Source: Crocinitomicaceae bacterium (GTDB lineage Bacteria; Bacteroidota; Bacteroidia; Flavobacteriales_D; Crocinitomicaceae). From it: a stretch of DNA of 64,000 nt. A program made the translations under genes and the position numbers. Under the pieces are notes generated by a model. That model did not search any database, was not told the DNA's origin, and worked only from the letters and a program-made list of their open reading frames with translations. Where the stretch lies: assembly GCA_017984635.1 (NCBI GenBank), contig JAGNZC010000001.1, forward strand, positions 1-64,000, given 5' to 3'. This document shows, in pieces, positions 7,217-15,635 of the stretch. Numbering within the stretch: the first letter of the stretch is position 1; each line of letters starts with the position of its first letter.

Positions 7217-10039
7217 TTATTCACAATACGCACAATATGATCCGAAAAAGTCGTTGCCAAGGTGTTCGAATGGTTTTTCAACAGCATATAGATCAGCAAA
7301 AACTTCTTCAATAAATTGTGGGAATAAAGCTACAATATCTTGCAAAGATTTATCCTTACTATTCAGAATCAATGGGCTTTCAGCAATATTCACCATTGAG
7401 TAAATAGTGGCTTCATCGGGCAAAACACCAAATTGTTGTTGGTACAAATAACTATACCACGTGAGCTGTACCAAGTGTTTTTTACTACTAAATGCTTGAA
7501 TCAGACCACTTTCTGTTTTGTTTGGAAATTTCACATCTTCTTCTTTTGATTTCCCAGATTTATAATCTATGATTCTGATTTTATTCCCAATGGAATCAAC
7601 GCGGTCAATTACTCCTTTTAAGCGAATCGTTTTTGGTTTTCCGTAAACAGTAATTTCAAGAGGAACTTCTAATGTAGCCTCAATAAACTCAATAAAAACT
7701 GGTTCTTTTTGTTGAGCAACAAATCCTTTTTCTTTTTCTAAAATACGTTTGGTTAATTCCAATGCCATTTTGTAGCTCAACAAGTTTTTCCCTGTTTCAA
7801 ATGCTTTTACATCATCGTTGAAATGCAACATAAATTGCGAACGAATCAATTCTTCGTAACTTTGTAACATTCGTTCAACATCCAAAGCAGTTAAGTTGGA
7901 AGGTTGCTCAGGTTTTAATACGCCTTTTTTATCATGCCTTGCAAATGGCTCAAAAAGCAGCTCCAAAACGTTGTGGATGAAACTACCAAACGTATTGTTT
8001 TCTACTTCTTCTTCGATGGTTTTTTCCTCCCCAAAATCTAATAAATACTTATAATAGTAATTCAAGGGACATTTTAAATACGTGTTGATCGCTGAAGCTG
8101 AAATAGCACGTTCAAAAAACACATCCATTCGTTCAAGAATTGTGGGCGTTTTTTCAACAATTTGGTGCAATTCATTATCATTAGAAAGCGAAGGAATGGT
8201 ATAAAATTCTCGTTCAATTTTACATTTGGGATTCAAGCGTGCTAATTCTAATTCTAACTGCAAAACATAGCGACTCGCTTCGTTACTGCCAATGCTTTCT
8301 TGCGCGCTCGTGTAGGTTATATACATGGTTTCACAATGGTGCAATAAACGATAAAAGTGATGTGCAAACAGTCCTTGTTTTTCGCGCGGAGATGGCAATC
8401 CTAAGTACTTCCTAAGATCCATTGGAATCATTGTTTGAATTGGATTTGTTGGTGGCATTTTACCTTCATTTAATCCTAAAACAATACAGTTTTTAAAATC
8501 TAATAAACGGGTTTCTAATAAACCCATAATTTGCAATCCTTCCAACGGATTCCCATGATATGCGATTGATTTTGAGCTCCAATGTTGTTGAAATAATTGC
8601 CTAAAACTTTTCATAGACATAGCTGGCAAACCTTCCTGAACAATGTTTTCGAAATCAACAAGTGCATGATCAAACCCTTGAACAACAGCTTTTTCAAATC
8701 CATCTTCTTGCTTTAAATCACTGTAAATAATACCATTAATTTGACGAATCGTTTGGATTGCAATGTTCCAATCTGCTTGCCAATTCAAATTAAACAAGGC
8801 TAATAATTGATCAGAGATTCCACCAATTTTTATGGTTTTCAAAGCTAAAAAGATTCTATTTTGTTGGATGAATTTTTGTTCAATTTGTGTGATGGTTTCG
8901 CGTTCTGCTTCTGATAAAACACATTTTACAAATGGATGATTCCAGAATTTTTGTAAATCATGGATGTAGATAGCTTCCGTTTTAAAACGACTTTTATTTT
9001 CTTGTATAGTAAAGAGTAAATCTACCCAGGTGCGTATCGCGGTGTTTTTTAAAGGTAAACCAAGGGTAACATTTGCTTTTCCTATTTTTTGTGGTAAATT
9101 TTTTAAAAGGGGAGCAATTAAACTTTCATCTGCTAACAATACCAAGGTATTGTTAAGGGTTTCTTCATCCAGTTTGTTTAATAAAGTAGCTGCAATTTTT
9201 ACTTGACCCGTTTGTTGCGCACATTCAATGATTTTGATGCTTTTTTCAGCTGTTGTAAGTGTGTTTTGTACAAATGGTAACTCTTTTACTTGTAATGTAG
9301 CTTTTAATTCTCTTAAAAATTTTCCTGCTTCATGATTAATGTCGTTGAAATAATAGGTGTCAGCATTAATTAGCACATGCCCTCGTCCCATTACATGAAG
9401 TTGTTTTATTATTTTCAACTCTGATTTTGATAATGCATTAAAACCGGCAAACAAAAAATGACGTTGCTTGTCTTTTTGGAAAACACAGTCTATATTTTCT
9501 GCAACAAATCGGTACGCTTTTCCCATGTAGCATACATTTTCATCACTCAGTTTTTTATTTAATCGGGTGTAATAATCGGGCAAACGATCCCAAAATTCCA
9601 TAAAGCGTTTTTGACCCTCTGTTAAATCTACTGAATCAAAGCTCCACGCTTCAATTTCTTTTATATCAGCCAGATTTTTAAATACTTGTTCGGAAGAAAG
9701 CAAATAACGATCAATTTCATCAAAATCGTTTAACAAGGTATTTCCCCAAGCTATAAATTCATCAAAGGACGCGTCTTTTGGGTCGACTAATTTTTCTAAT
9801 TGAATAGAGAACAAGCGAATAAGCGCACGTGTTTTATCAATAACCGTAACTGGAGATAGCCCTTTTACCCATTGATCAATGGTAATCATTTCAGGTGCTA
9901 AAAGAGGTTGTTGAGCTCGGTTATACAATGAACGCGCAATGTATTTTTTAGCACGTTCAGAAGGTAAAACAAGTGTTAAATGTTTTAAGTCTAAATTGTT
10001 TTCTTCTATATAAAGAGCGATTTCATCGGTAAAATACAT
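7217..10039 (-). CDS. AddB-like PD-(D/E)XK nuclease/inactive helicase protein
   Basis: The 940-residue protein resembles Bacteroidota AddB/RecB-family proteins that process double-strand breaks with an AddA helicase. The N-terminal part has helicase-like features (LTLVLPSERAKKYIARSL) without a proper Walker A motif. The C-terminal third holds the nuclease: SAINTYLKCPLNYYYKYLL with its first cluster cysteine, FGSFIHNVLELLFEPF, VIDRVDSIGNKIRIIDYKSGK with the catalytic D and DYK, and QLTWYSYLYQQ. The protein stops right after FFGSYCAYCE, so only two of the three C-terminal cysteines usual for the AddB iron-sulfur cluster are present. No addA homologue lies in the window. It starts 4 bases after the stop of the ATPase gene, so the pair is likely an operon. 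Confidence 0.82.
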   Translation of the reverse strand: MYFTDEIALYIEENNLDLKHLTLVLPSERAKKYIARSLYNRAQQPLLAPEMITIDQWVKGLSPVTVIDKTRALIRLFSIQLEKLVDPKDASFDEFIAWGNTLLNDFDEIDRYLLSSEQVFKNLADIKEIEAWSFDSVDLTEGQKRFMEFWDRLPDYYTRLNKKLSDENVCYMGKAYRFVAENIDCVFQKDKQRHFLFAGFNALSKSELKIIKQLHVMGRGHVLINADTYYFNDINHEAGKFLRELKATLQVKELPFVQNTLTTAEKSIKIIECAQQTGQVKIAATLLNKLDEETLNNTLVLLADESLIAPLLKNLPQKIGKANVTLGLPLKNTAIRTWVDLLFTIQENKSRFKTEAIYIHDLQKFWNHPFVKCVLSEAERETITQIEQKFIQQNRIFLALKTIKIGGISDQLLALFNLNWQADWNIAIQTIRQINGIIYSDLKQEDGFEKAVVQGFDHALVDFENIVQEGLPAMSMKSFRQLFQQHWSSKSIAYHGNPLEGLQIMGLLETRLLDFKNCIVLGLNEGKMPPTNPIQTMIPMDLRKYLGLPSPREKQGLFAHHFYRLLHHCETMYITYTSAQESIGSNEASRYVLQLELELARLNPKCKIEREFYTIPSLSNDNELHQIVEKTPTILERMDVFFERAISASAINTYLKCPLNYYYKYLLDFGEEKTIEEEVENNTFGSFIHNVLELLFEPFARHDKKGVLKPEQPSNLTALDVERMLQSYEELIRSQFMLHFNDDVKAFETGKNLLSYKMALELTKRILEKEKGFVAQQKEPVFIEFIEATLEVPLEITVYGKPKTIRLKGVIDRVDSIGNKIRIIDYKSGKSKEEDVKFPNKTESGLIQAFSSKKHLVQLTWYSYLYQQQFGVLPDEATIYSMVNIAESPLILNSKDKSLQDIVALFPQFIEEVFADLYAVEKPFEHLGNDFFGSYCAYCE

Positions 10040-10042
10040 GGT

Positions 10043-11170
10043 TTATTTTTTTGTTAAAAAGCCCCAGTAGGTGGAACGATTTAAAGTATGAGTAGCAATT
10101 GTTGGATATGCTTCTTTGAATGATGCAGGAAATTTAATTGTTTTCTTTTTACCCCAAATGGATTTATAAGCATGTGCGGTTTCGTTTCCTATTTCAATAA
10201 AGTCAATTTGTTGGCGCGTGTGTGTTTTCCAAAATTTATACACCACCTTTTTGTTATTCAATTGATTCCATTTGATGCGTTCTGAAATCAACCAATTGCG
10301 CCATAATCCATCAAGGTCGTTGCGCATTTCAATTGGATTAAAATTATTGATTACCGCATTCCGAATGCCATTATCTGCGAAATAAATGACGTGACTTTTT
10401 TTCAATTCATAGCGATGTCCTGAATACAAAGTTGGAATGCGAATAAGCAAGAACGAGCGCACTAATAAATCAACATAGCGTTCCACTGTTTCATTGTCAA
10501 GATCACATTTTTCTGCAATTTCATTGTAAGAAATCGCTTCGCCAAGAGAAAAAGCGATGGTTTGTAGCATCCGCATTAATTTCGCTCCTTTATTGATGCG
10601 GTCTGTTACACCTAAATTGGTAAAAATAACGGATTGAATCATTTCCCTTAAGGTCGTTGCTGCATTTGCTAAATCTTCAGTAACTGCCGGATAATTTCCA
10701 AAAACCAAACGTTGTTCGATTAATTGTTCTTCTACTGGTAAGCTATTGTGTTGGGCTAATTCATAAAAAGTTGGTGGTTGAATCGTCATTTCTAATCCTT
10801 GCGCTTGCAATACTTCTCTTAGAATAGCGTCCATAAAAGGTTCAAAGGAGCAACATAAAATCAAGGTTGTATTGATTGATCCTGATAAAATATGTTCAAT
10901 GATTTCTTGCAGTTTTTCAATGTATTGTGCTTCGTGAATAACCGTAAAGGCACTCGCTCCAAAAATTGCATTCAAATGTGTTGGTGTCACGTCTTGAAAA
11001 AGCGCTTTCGTTTTTTTATCTGAAGCATTCAATTCTACAGGTATTTGTTGAAGCTCAGCTAAAACTTCCAATACTAAGGTACGTTTTCCCACTTGGCGCG
11101 GTCCAATTAAAACAACAATTTTATTGGATACACAATTCTCTTTCAATAATTTGGCTTGTATGCGTTGCAT
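10043..11170 (-). CDS. AAA+ ATPase with DUF4143-like C-terminus
   Basis: This 375-residue protein has a Walker A motif (LIGPRQVGKRT, about residues 22-32), a region where Walker B and the usual DEAQ are replaced by TVIHEAQ, and a C-terminal part (SYNEIAEKCDLDNETVERYVDLL, then YFADNGIRNAV and a DFIE motif) like the DUF4143 proteins often annotated as AAA family ATPase. The C-terminal part looks like a winged helix followed by a PD-(D/E)XK-related fold. Function of the family is not established. It is directly upstream of the AddB-like gene. Confidence 0.78.
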   Translation of the reverse strand: MQRIQAKLLKENCVSNKIVVLIGPRQVGKRTLVLEVLAELQQIPVELNASDKKTKALFQDVTPTHLNAIFGASAFTVIHEAQYIEKLQEIIEHILSGSINTTLILCCSFEPFMDAILREVLQAQGLEMTIQPPTFYELAQHNSLPVEEQLIEQRLVFGNYPAVTEDLANAATTLREMIQSVIFTNLGVTDRINKGAKLMRMLQTIAFSLGEAISYNEIAEKCDLDNETVERYVDLLVRSFLLIRIPTLYSGHRYELKKSHVIYFADNGIRNAVINNFNPIEMRNDLDGLWRNWLISERIKWNQLNNKKVVYKFWKTHTRQQIDFIEIGNETAHAYKSIWGKKKTIKFPASFKEAYPTIATHTLNRSTYWGFLTKK

Positions 11171-11235
11171 AGTTTCTCAATTTTGAATAAAAATAAGAAA
11201 AAAACCGATAGATTAAATTGAAAAATGCGAATTAT

Positions 11236-12438
11236 TTATTTAACCCAAACAGTATTAAAAAACCCATTTGGACGGTTGGACGACATAAATTTATTGCCGC
11301 CATATACTTTCACCAACACAAAATAGCGTTCATTTTGGAAAATACGGATCCAGTTTAACCCTTCAGGATACGAATCGGATATACCTTGAAAATATTCAAT
11401 TCCATCGTCTGTGAACGCATGTGTGTAAGCTGTTTCGTCAGGGCTTGCAATGTAAATAGCTGCTTGTTCTTCCAGCGAAGAAGTACCATCATTTGGTATA
11501 ATTTCAACGGAATATGTATTTCCTTGCCCCATTTCGCGGTAAATCAATTGTAAATGTTTGTCATACGTTACAACTTCTGCTGGTTTTCCTGGAAAAGTTG
11601 CGACCAATCCAATTGTATCATTCGTATAGGTGTAATTTCTTTTACTGCGAACCGCTATTTTTTCTTGGATAGGTTTTTCAGAATAATTGGCGCGAACAAC
11701 ACGTAAATGGAATCCTTTTTTGCGTAACAAATTGATCAAGCCATTTTCGCCTGCTAAATGTCCGGCGCCAACCCCACAAAACACACTTCCTTTATGAATC
11801 AATGAATCCAACGATTTAACCATATTCTTGTTGCGCTGCACAATGATTTCGTCATATTTGCCTGGATAAATGGAAAGGTTTGCTCGCATTACACGGTCCA
11901 ATGCCTGAATATCGCCTTTTTCGTATAATTCAATCATACGATCTTGTGTTAAATTCAAATTCATTCCTTTTCCACTTGGCATGTTCCAGTTATCTAATAA
12001 GTTCAATTGATCTTCAACTTTTTCTAAAGGGAAAAACTTTTTTTGTGCGTTGTAACAGTATTCTAGGAAGTAGGCATCCAAAAATTGAGGCATTCCATCT
12101 TCATTTCCATAGAATGTTGTACTTGCTTTTTTAGAATTAGTGTAGGGCTTACCTTTATTGTCAAAGCCAATTTTCACTTCATCTTTTCGAGTGTCCCATG
12201 TTGAGAAAAGTGAAAAAATATCTGTTTCAAGTGCAATTGTTTTAGCATTATTGAGGGCAAAATAAGTAGAATCAGATAGCGAAAAAACACGTTTATCATT
12301 GGAATGTATACTTCCAAATAGATAGCTTTTTGTTGTCATTCCATTACCCGAAATCTCCCACAATAATTCATTTTCTACACGACCTGTTTGCGCCACAAGT
12401 TGTGTAAAAAAGAACAAACCAACCAACCACTTTAACAT
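11236..12438 (-). CDS. TraB/GumN family protein, exported
   Basis: The start at ATG 12438 gives a signal peptide (MLKWLVGLFFFTQLVAQ) and a 400-residue protein; an in-frame TTG three codons earlier is also possible. The TraB/GumN signature is visible in two places: LWEISGNGMTTKSYLFGSIHSND near the N-terminus (the GS.H motif) and VFCGVGAGHLAGENGLINLLRKKGF in the middle (GAGHL motif). These paired motifs are proposed to form a metallohydrolase site related to TIKI proteases. About 140 residues follow that are not part of the core family, ending with a region of beta strands. Activity is unproven. Confidence 0.85.
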   Translation of the reverse strand: MLKWLVGLFFFTQLVAQTGRVENELLWEISGNGMTTKSYLFGSIHSNDKRVFSLSDSTYFALNNAKTIALETDIFSLFSTWDTRKDEVKIGFDNKGKPYTNSKKASTTFYGNEDGMPQFLDAYFLEYCYNAQKKFFPLEKVEDQLNLLDNWNMPSGKGMNLNLTQDRMIELYEKGDIQALDRVMRANLSIYPGKYDEIIVQRNKNMVKSLDSLIHKGSVFCGVGAGHLAGENGLINLLRKKGFHLRVVRANYSEKPIQEKIAVRSKRNYTYTNDTIGLVATFPGKPAEVVTYDKHLQLIYREMGQGNTYSVEIIPNDGTSSLEEQAAIYIASPDETAYTHAFTDDGIEYFQGISDSYPEGLNWIRIFQNERYFVLVKVYGGNKFMSSNRPNGFFNTVWVK

Positions 12439-12477
12439 TTTTATCAATTTAGATTAAAAGTACAACTTTTTGTAAGA

Positions 12478-13710
12478 TTACACTAAAATTCGTTCGATTA
12501 ATTGATCTCCAAATGCATAGGGAATATATGCAATCGAAGGAATTTCTTTCGTTATTAGAAGGGGCGATTGTCTGCCTAATGCTATTTTACCATGCGTTTC
12601 ACTCAATCCCATTGCATACGCTCCATTTACCGTTAATGCGTTGAGTGCTTCTTCTGGTGTCATTTTTAGTTTGATACAAGCCAATGACCAAACAACACTC
12701 ATATTTCCTGTTGGTGTTGTTCCAGGATTGAAATCACTTGCTAGTGCAACAGGAACGTTTTCAGTCATCAAAGCGCGTGCATTGCCAAATGGAATCGATA
12801 TAAAATGAGAACAGCTAGGCAAAAGTGTTGCGATACACGAACTGTTTTTTAATGCTTGAATATCTTCGTTGGAAAGTTCTTCCAAATGATCGACAGAGAG
12901 AGCGCCTAAGTCTATTGCTTTTTGAATACCTCCTAATACAGAAAATTGGTTGACATGAACTTTTGGAGTTAACCCAAATTTCGCTCCTGCTACTAAGATT
13001 TCTTCCATTTCTTCCACAGAAAAATAATTGCGTTCACAAAACACATCGATGTAATCTGCTAAGTTTTCAGCTGCAATTTTCGGTAACATGTCATGAATGA
13101 TCAAATCAATATAACCTCTGTGGTTTTCTTTAAATTCTTTAGGGAATGCATGAGCTCCCAAAAAAGTTGCTTTAATAGAAATGCCAGCTTTTTCTTTTAA
13201 GCGTTTGATCACACGTAACATCTTTAGTTCTGCTTCAACGCTTAAGCCATAGCCTGATTTAATTTCTAATGCACCTGTTCCATATGCTATTAACTGTTGA
13301 ATACGTTTTAAAGCATCTTCAAACAATTCATCTTCAGATAAAAGGGCCAATTTGTTTGCTGAATTTAAGATTCCACCCCCTTTTAAGGCAATTTCTTCGT
13401 AGCTTAAACCTTTGATGCGGTCAACAAATTCTTCTTCTCGACTTTTCGCAAACACAGTGTGCGTATGCGAATCACAAAATGCAGGCAAGACGTATTTCCC
13501 TGTTGCATCGATGATTTCCAAATCGCGCCAATCTTCAATTCCACCCCATTCGTCCATTGACCCATATGCCACTACCATTGAGTCTTCCAACGCTAAAAAA
13601 GCATTTTCAATCATGGGCAAATCATTCATTTGCTGACCTTTAACTACCTCAGGGATTGCTTCACCTACTTGAAGTAAACCTTTGATATTTTTTATGAGCA
13701 CTTTTTTCAT
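12478..13710 (-). CDS. hutI: Imidazolonepropionase
   Basis: The 410-residue amidohydrolase catalyses the third step of histidine degradation, opening 4-imidazolone-5-propanoate to N-formimino-L-glutamate. Visible motifs are YVLPAFCDSHTHTVFAKSREEEF (zinc ligands HTH and a substrate loop), GGGILNSA, TGALEIKSGYGL, FLGAHAFPKEF, KVHVNQFS, SVDHLEEL and ALASDFNPGT (metal-binding Asp region), all in family order. No other hut gene lies nearby. A -7 box lies 28 bases upstream. Confidence 0.95.
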   Translation of the reverse strand: MKKVLIKNIKGLLQVGEAIPEVVKGQQMNDLPMIENAFLALEDSMVVAYGSMDEWGGIEDWRDLEIIDATGKYVLPAFCDSHTHTVFAKSREEEFVDRIKGLSYEEIALKGGGILNSANKLALLSEDELFEDALKRIQQLIAYGTGALEIKSGYGLSVEAELKMLRVIKRLKEKAGISIKATFLGAHAFPKEFKENHRGYIDLIIHDMLPKIAAENLADYIDVFCERNYFSVEEMEEILVAGAKFGLTPKVHVNQFSVLGGIQKAIDLGALSVDHLEELSNEDIQALKNSSCIATLLPSCSHFISIPFGNARALMTENVPVALASDFNPGTTPTGNMSVVWSLACIKLKMTPEEALNALTVNGAYAMGLSETHGKIALGRQSPLLITKEIPSIAYIPYAFGDQLIERILV

Positions 13711-13737
13711 GGTGATATGTAATTGGAAATGTCATTA

Positions 13738-13745
13738 CAAAAATA
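13738..13745 (-). promoter_or_regulatory. -7 box for hutI
   Basis: On the minus strand this is TATTTTTG, an exact match to TAnnTTTG, positioned 27 bases before the hutI ATG. Confidence 0.55.
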
Positions 13746-13797
13746 CGATAGATCTAAATCTATTCCTTGCTTTCACGATGATTTTTTCATTTTTCTG

Positions 13798-13827
13798 TTT
13801 GTGAATTCAATAAAATTAGTATTTTTG
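13798..13827 (+). promoter_or_regulatory. Complete Bacteroidota promoter for tRNA-Leu
   Basis: TTTG at 13798-13801, an 18-base spacer and TATTTTTG at 13820-13827 match the -33/-7 consensus. Transcription would start near 13834, leaving about 28 bases of tRNA leader. Confidence 0.75.
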
Positions 13828-13862
13828 CAATCGCTAAACGAAAGTTTGCAGTCCGTATGAAT

Positions 13863-13944
13863 GCCTCGGTGGCGGAACTGGTAGACGCGCTGGATTCAAA
13901 ATCCTGTTCTTTCGGGAGTGCCGGTTCGATTCCGGCCCGAGGTA
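13863..13944 (+). tRNA. tRNA-Leu (anticodon CAA)
   Basis: The 82-base sequence folds as a class II tRNA. The acceptor stem GCCTCGG pairs with CCGAGGT (the first pair is G-T), position 8 is T, the D arm contains GGTAGAC, the anticodon loop is TTCAAAA between GGA and TCC, a long variable arm follows (TTCTTTCGGGAGT) and the T arm is CCGGTTCGATTCCGG. The CCA end is not encoded. A good promoter precedes it and a terminator hairpin follows at once. Confidence 0.93.
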
Positions 13945-13946
13945 CT

Positions 13947-13980
13947 AAAGCTCTGATGAAAGTCAGGGCTTTTTATTTTT
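13947..13980 (+). terminator. Terminator of tRNA-Leu
   Basis: AAAGCTCTGA and TCAGGGCTTT form a ten-base stem with one T-G pair around TGAAAG, followed by TTATTTTT. Confidence 0.8.
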
Positions 13981-13991
13981 AAAACTACTCT

Positions 13992-14243
13992 ATGTATTAT
14001 GTATATGCCATTTCAAGTTTAGAGAGAAACTATATTTATGTTGGTTTAACAAATAACATTGAAAGACGCTTATCTGAACACAACACTGGAAAAAATTAAA
14101 CTACAAAACCATATTCTCCTTTCATAATTATTTATTCCGAAGAGTGCAGCAACAGAATTGAAGCTAGAATTAAAGAAAAATATTTTAAAAGCGGAATTGG
14201 AAAGGAAAAATTAAGAATTATCAGAGATAATTATTTAAAATAG
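13992..14243 (+). pseudogene. GIY-YIG endonuclease gene with an in-frame stop
   Basis: From ATG 13992 the frame reads MYYVYAISSLERNYIYVGLT, then NNIERRLSEHNTGKN, then TAA at 14097-14099, and continues in the same frame without further interruption through TTKPYSPF, IIYSEECSNRIEARIKEKYF and KSGIGKEKLRIIRDNYLK to TAG at 14241. This is the full 83-residue pattern of small GIY-YIG (UPF0213-like) nucleases, including the GIY-like YVYA and YIYVGLT strands, an Arg helix and the Glu of RIEAR. A single AAA-to-TAA change would explain the break. It lies between the intact tRNA-Leu and a decayed tRNA-Leu 3' copy. A sequencing error cannot be excluded. Confidence 0.8.
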
Positions 14244-14279
14244 GCGGACCTACTTACCAGAAGTTTGTTAATCTCATAA

Positions 14280-14382
14280 GATTTAAAATCCTATTCTTTC
14301 GGGAGTGCCGGCCTGTCTGCCGACAGGTAGATTCGATTCCGGCCCGAGGTACTAAAGCCCTGATGAAAGTCAGGGCTTTTTT
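14280..14382 (+). repeat. Decayed duplicate of the tRNA-Leu 3' half plus terminator
   Basis: This stretch repeats 13893-13976 (anticodon stem to terminator) with few substitutions and one 20-base insertion. The anticodon triplet CAA has become TAA, the 5' half of the tRNA is missing, and the T arm is split at 14312-14331. The terminator copy (14354-14382) has a perfect ten-base stem. It cannot make a functional tRNA. Confidence 0.85.
14312..14327. repeat. Short perfect palindrome inserted in the T arm of the tRNA remnant
   Basis: CCTGTC TGCC GACAGG is a six-base inverted repeat with a four-base loop. It is absent from the intact tRNA copy, where GCCGG runs directly into TTCGATTCC. Such short GC-rich palindromes recur in many Bacteroidota genomes as REP-like units; that identity is inferred. 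Confidence 0.6.
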
Positions 14383-14468
14383 GTTGGAGATGGTTATTTG
14401 AATTTTATAATTTTTGTCTATTTTCTTTACAATATTGCAATGTTGTAAATTTTTCTTCTCAGAATAAA

Positions 14469-14897
14469 TCAAATAATTTTTTTAACCATTTTTAAATGAG
14501 GAATCCCGTCTTCATCAAAATAATCACCCACTTTTTCGTAGTGATTTTTTAAATAAAAGTTAACTGCAGTATCTCTTGCATGACAAAAAATCATCTGAAA
14601 ATCATTTTCTGAGGCTATTTTTTCACAGAATTTCATCATTTCTGAGCCATAGTTTTTATTTCTGAGCGTCTCTAAAACAGCGACTCTTTGCATTTTAATT
14701 GATGCTTCTTCTGGAACCAAAACTGCGCATGCAACCAGTTCATTATTCAAAAATCCTGCAATTTGAATATGGTATTTTTCTTCTTCGAGCTCTATGTCTG
14801 AAAATGAACTTCCAAGCGGCTCTCGAAGAATTTTTTCTCTTAACTTCACTGCATCGTACCAATCTTGACTTTTATATGCAATTTTTTTAAAGTTCAT
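14469..14897 (-). CDS. GNAT-family N-acetyltransferase
   Basis: The 142-residue protein carries the GNAT fold signature: a strand with VACAVLVPEE, the acetyl-CoA pyrophosphate loop region MQRVAVLETLRNKNYGSEMMKFCEK (Q/RxxGxG/A variant RNKNYG), and the C-terminal ICHARDTAVNFYLKNHYEKVGD segment with the conserved Tyr. It looks like the ElaA/YjcF subgroup. The acceptor substrate is unknown. It is a single gene with about 330 bases of non-coding sequence upstream. Confidence 0.85.
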   Translation of the reverse strand: MNFKKIAYKSQDWYDAVKLREKILREPLGSSFSDIELEEEKYHIQIAGFLNNELVACAVLVPEEASIKMQRVAVLETLRNKNYGSEMMKFCEKIASENDFQMIFCHARDTAVNFYLKNHYEKVGDYFDEDGIPHLKMVKKII

Positions 14898-15192
14898 TTT
14901 AATATAATTTTAAGCAAGTTTGATTGATGTTTCATCTTTGTTTAACAGCCGGCTTTTTTTAACCAAATCAAAAATAATAATTAAAACGAATAATAATTAA
15001 AAAGGTATTGAAACATACCACTTAAGCTTCCAGATTTAGAAAAATATTCCCAAAATGAAACAAATACATCATGTTATAATATTTAATTCATTGATTTTTA
15101 AACAACTAATTATTTGGCATGTTTTTTACTTATAAGTTATTGATTAACGTAGAGTGGTTTCATGATAATCAGGTTAGGTATATTAGGTATAG
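14898..15192. other. Intergenic stretch with no recognised gene
   Basis: AT-rich sequence upstream of the acetyltransferase. The open frame from ATG 15119 on the plus strand reads through a terminator hairpin and into the antisense of yraN, so I do not accept it. No RNA gene was recognised, but the plus-strand terminator at 15193-15221 implies that something may be transcribed here. Confidence 0.5.
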
Positions 15193-15221
15193 AGAGGGTT
15201 GTTCGCAACCCTCTTTTTTTT
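15193..15221 (+). terminator. Strong intrinsic terminator without an obvious upstream gene
   Basis: AGAGGGTTG and CAACCCTCT form a perfect nine-base stem with a TTCG tetraloop followed by an eight-T run. The T run is only on the plus strand, so it does not serve yraN, which ends at 15231 from the other side. Confidence 0.8.
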
Positions 15222-15230
15222 GTCTTCATT

Positions 15231-15590
15231 TTAGCGTAAGGGATAAAAAGCATCCGGAATGTATTCGATGTCTGTTCGATAGGAATTGTGAACGATTGAT
15301 ACAATATCGAATCGCGTCTCACGATCAATTTGGTTGGATTGTAGGTAATGATTAGCCACTTGAATAATTTGTTTTTGCTTGTTTCTAGTGACAGCGCGCC
15401 ATGGTTCTCCAATTTCTGCTGTTTGCCTTGTTTTTACTTCTACAATTACGATCGTTTCAACTTCCAAGCAGATAATATCTACTTCATTTTTTTTGAAACG
15501 GTAATTGCGTTCTAAGATTGTTAATCCTTTCTTTTTTAGAAAATTTACGGCAAGTGTTTCACCATAAACGCCAAGTTCTGCAGTATTCAT
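15231..15590 (-). CDS. YraN/UPF0102 nuclease-like protein
   Basis: The 119-residue protein has the UPF0102 pattern: GVYGETLAVNFLKKKGLTILERNYR at the N-terminus, then a PD-(D/E)XK-like core with EVDIICLE and VEVKTRQTAEIG, and the helix VTRNKQKQIIQVANHYL. The family resembles Holliday-junction resolvases in fold, but its cellular role is unsettled. It follows rnc by 45 bases and is likely part of the acpP-fabF-rnc transcript. Confidence 0.9.
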   Translation of the reverse strand: MNTAELGVYGETLAVNFLKKKGLTILERNYRFKKNEVDIICLEVETIVIVEVKTRQTAEIGEPWRAVTRNKQKQIIQVANHYLQSNQIDRETRFDIVSIVHNSYRTDIEYIPDAFYPLR

Positions 15591-15635
15591 TTTTCTTCAA
15601 TTAGGTACTTGAAGATACAAAAAATTTGAGAAGAA

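Noticed and set aside
14254..14472. 72-aa minus-strand ORF
   Set aside because: It is the antisense of the tRNA-Leu remnant and terminator (its ESTCRQTGRHSRK part is the palindrome), with no codon signal.
15119..15355. 78-aa plus-strand ORF
   Set aside because: It reads through a strong terminator and lies antisense to yraN.
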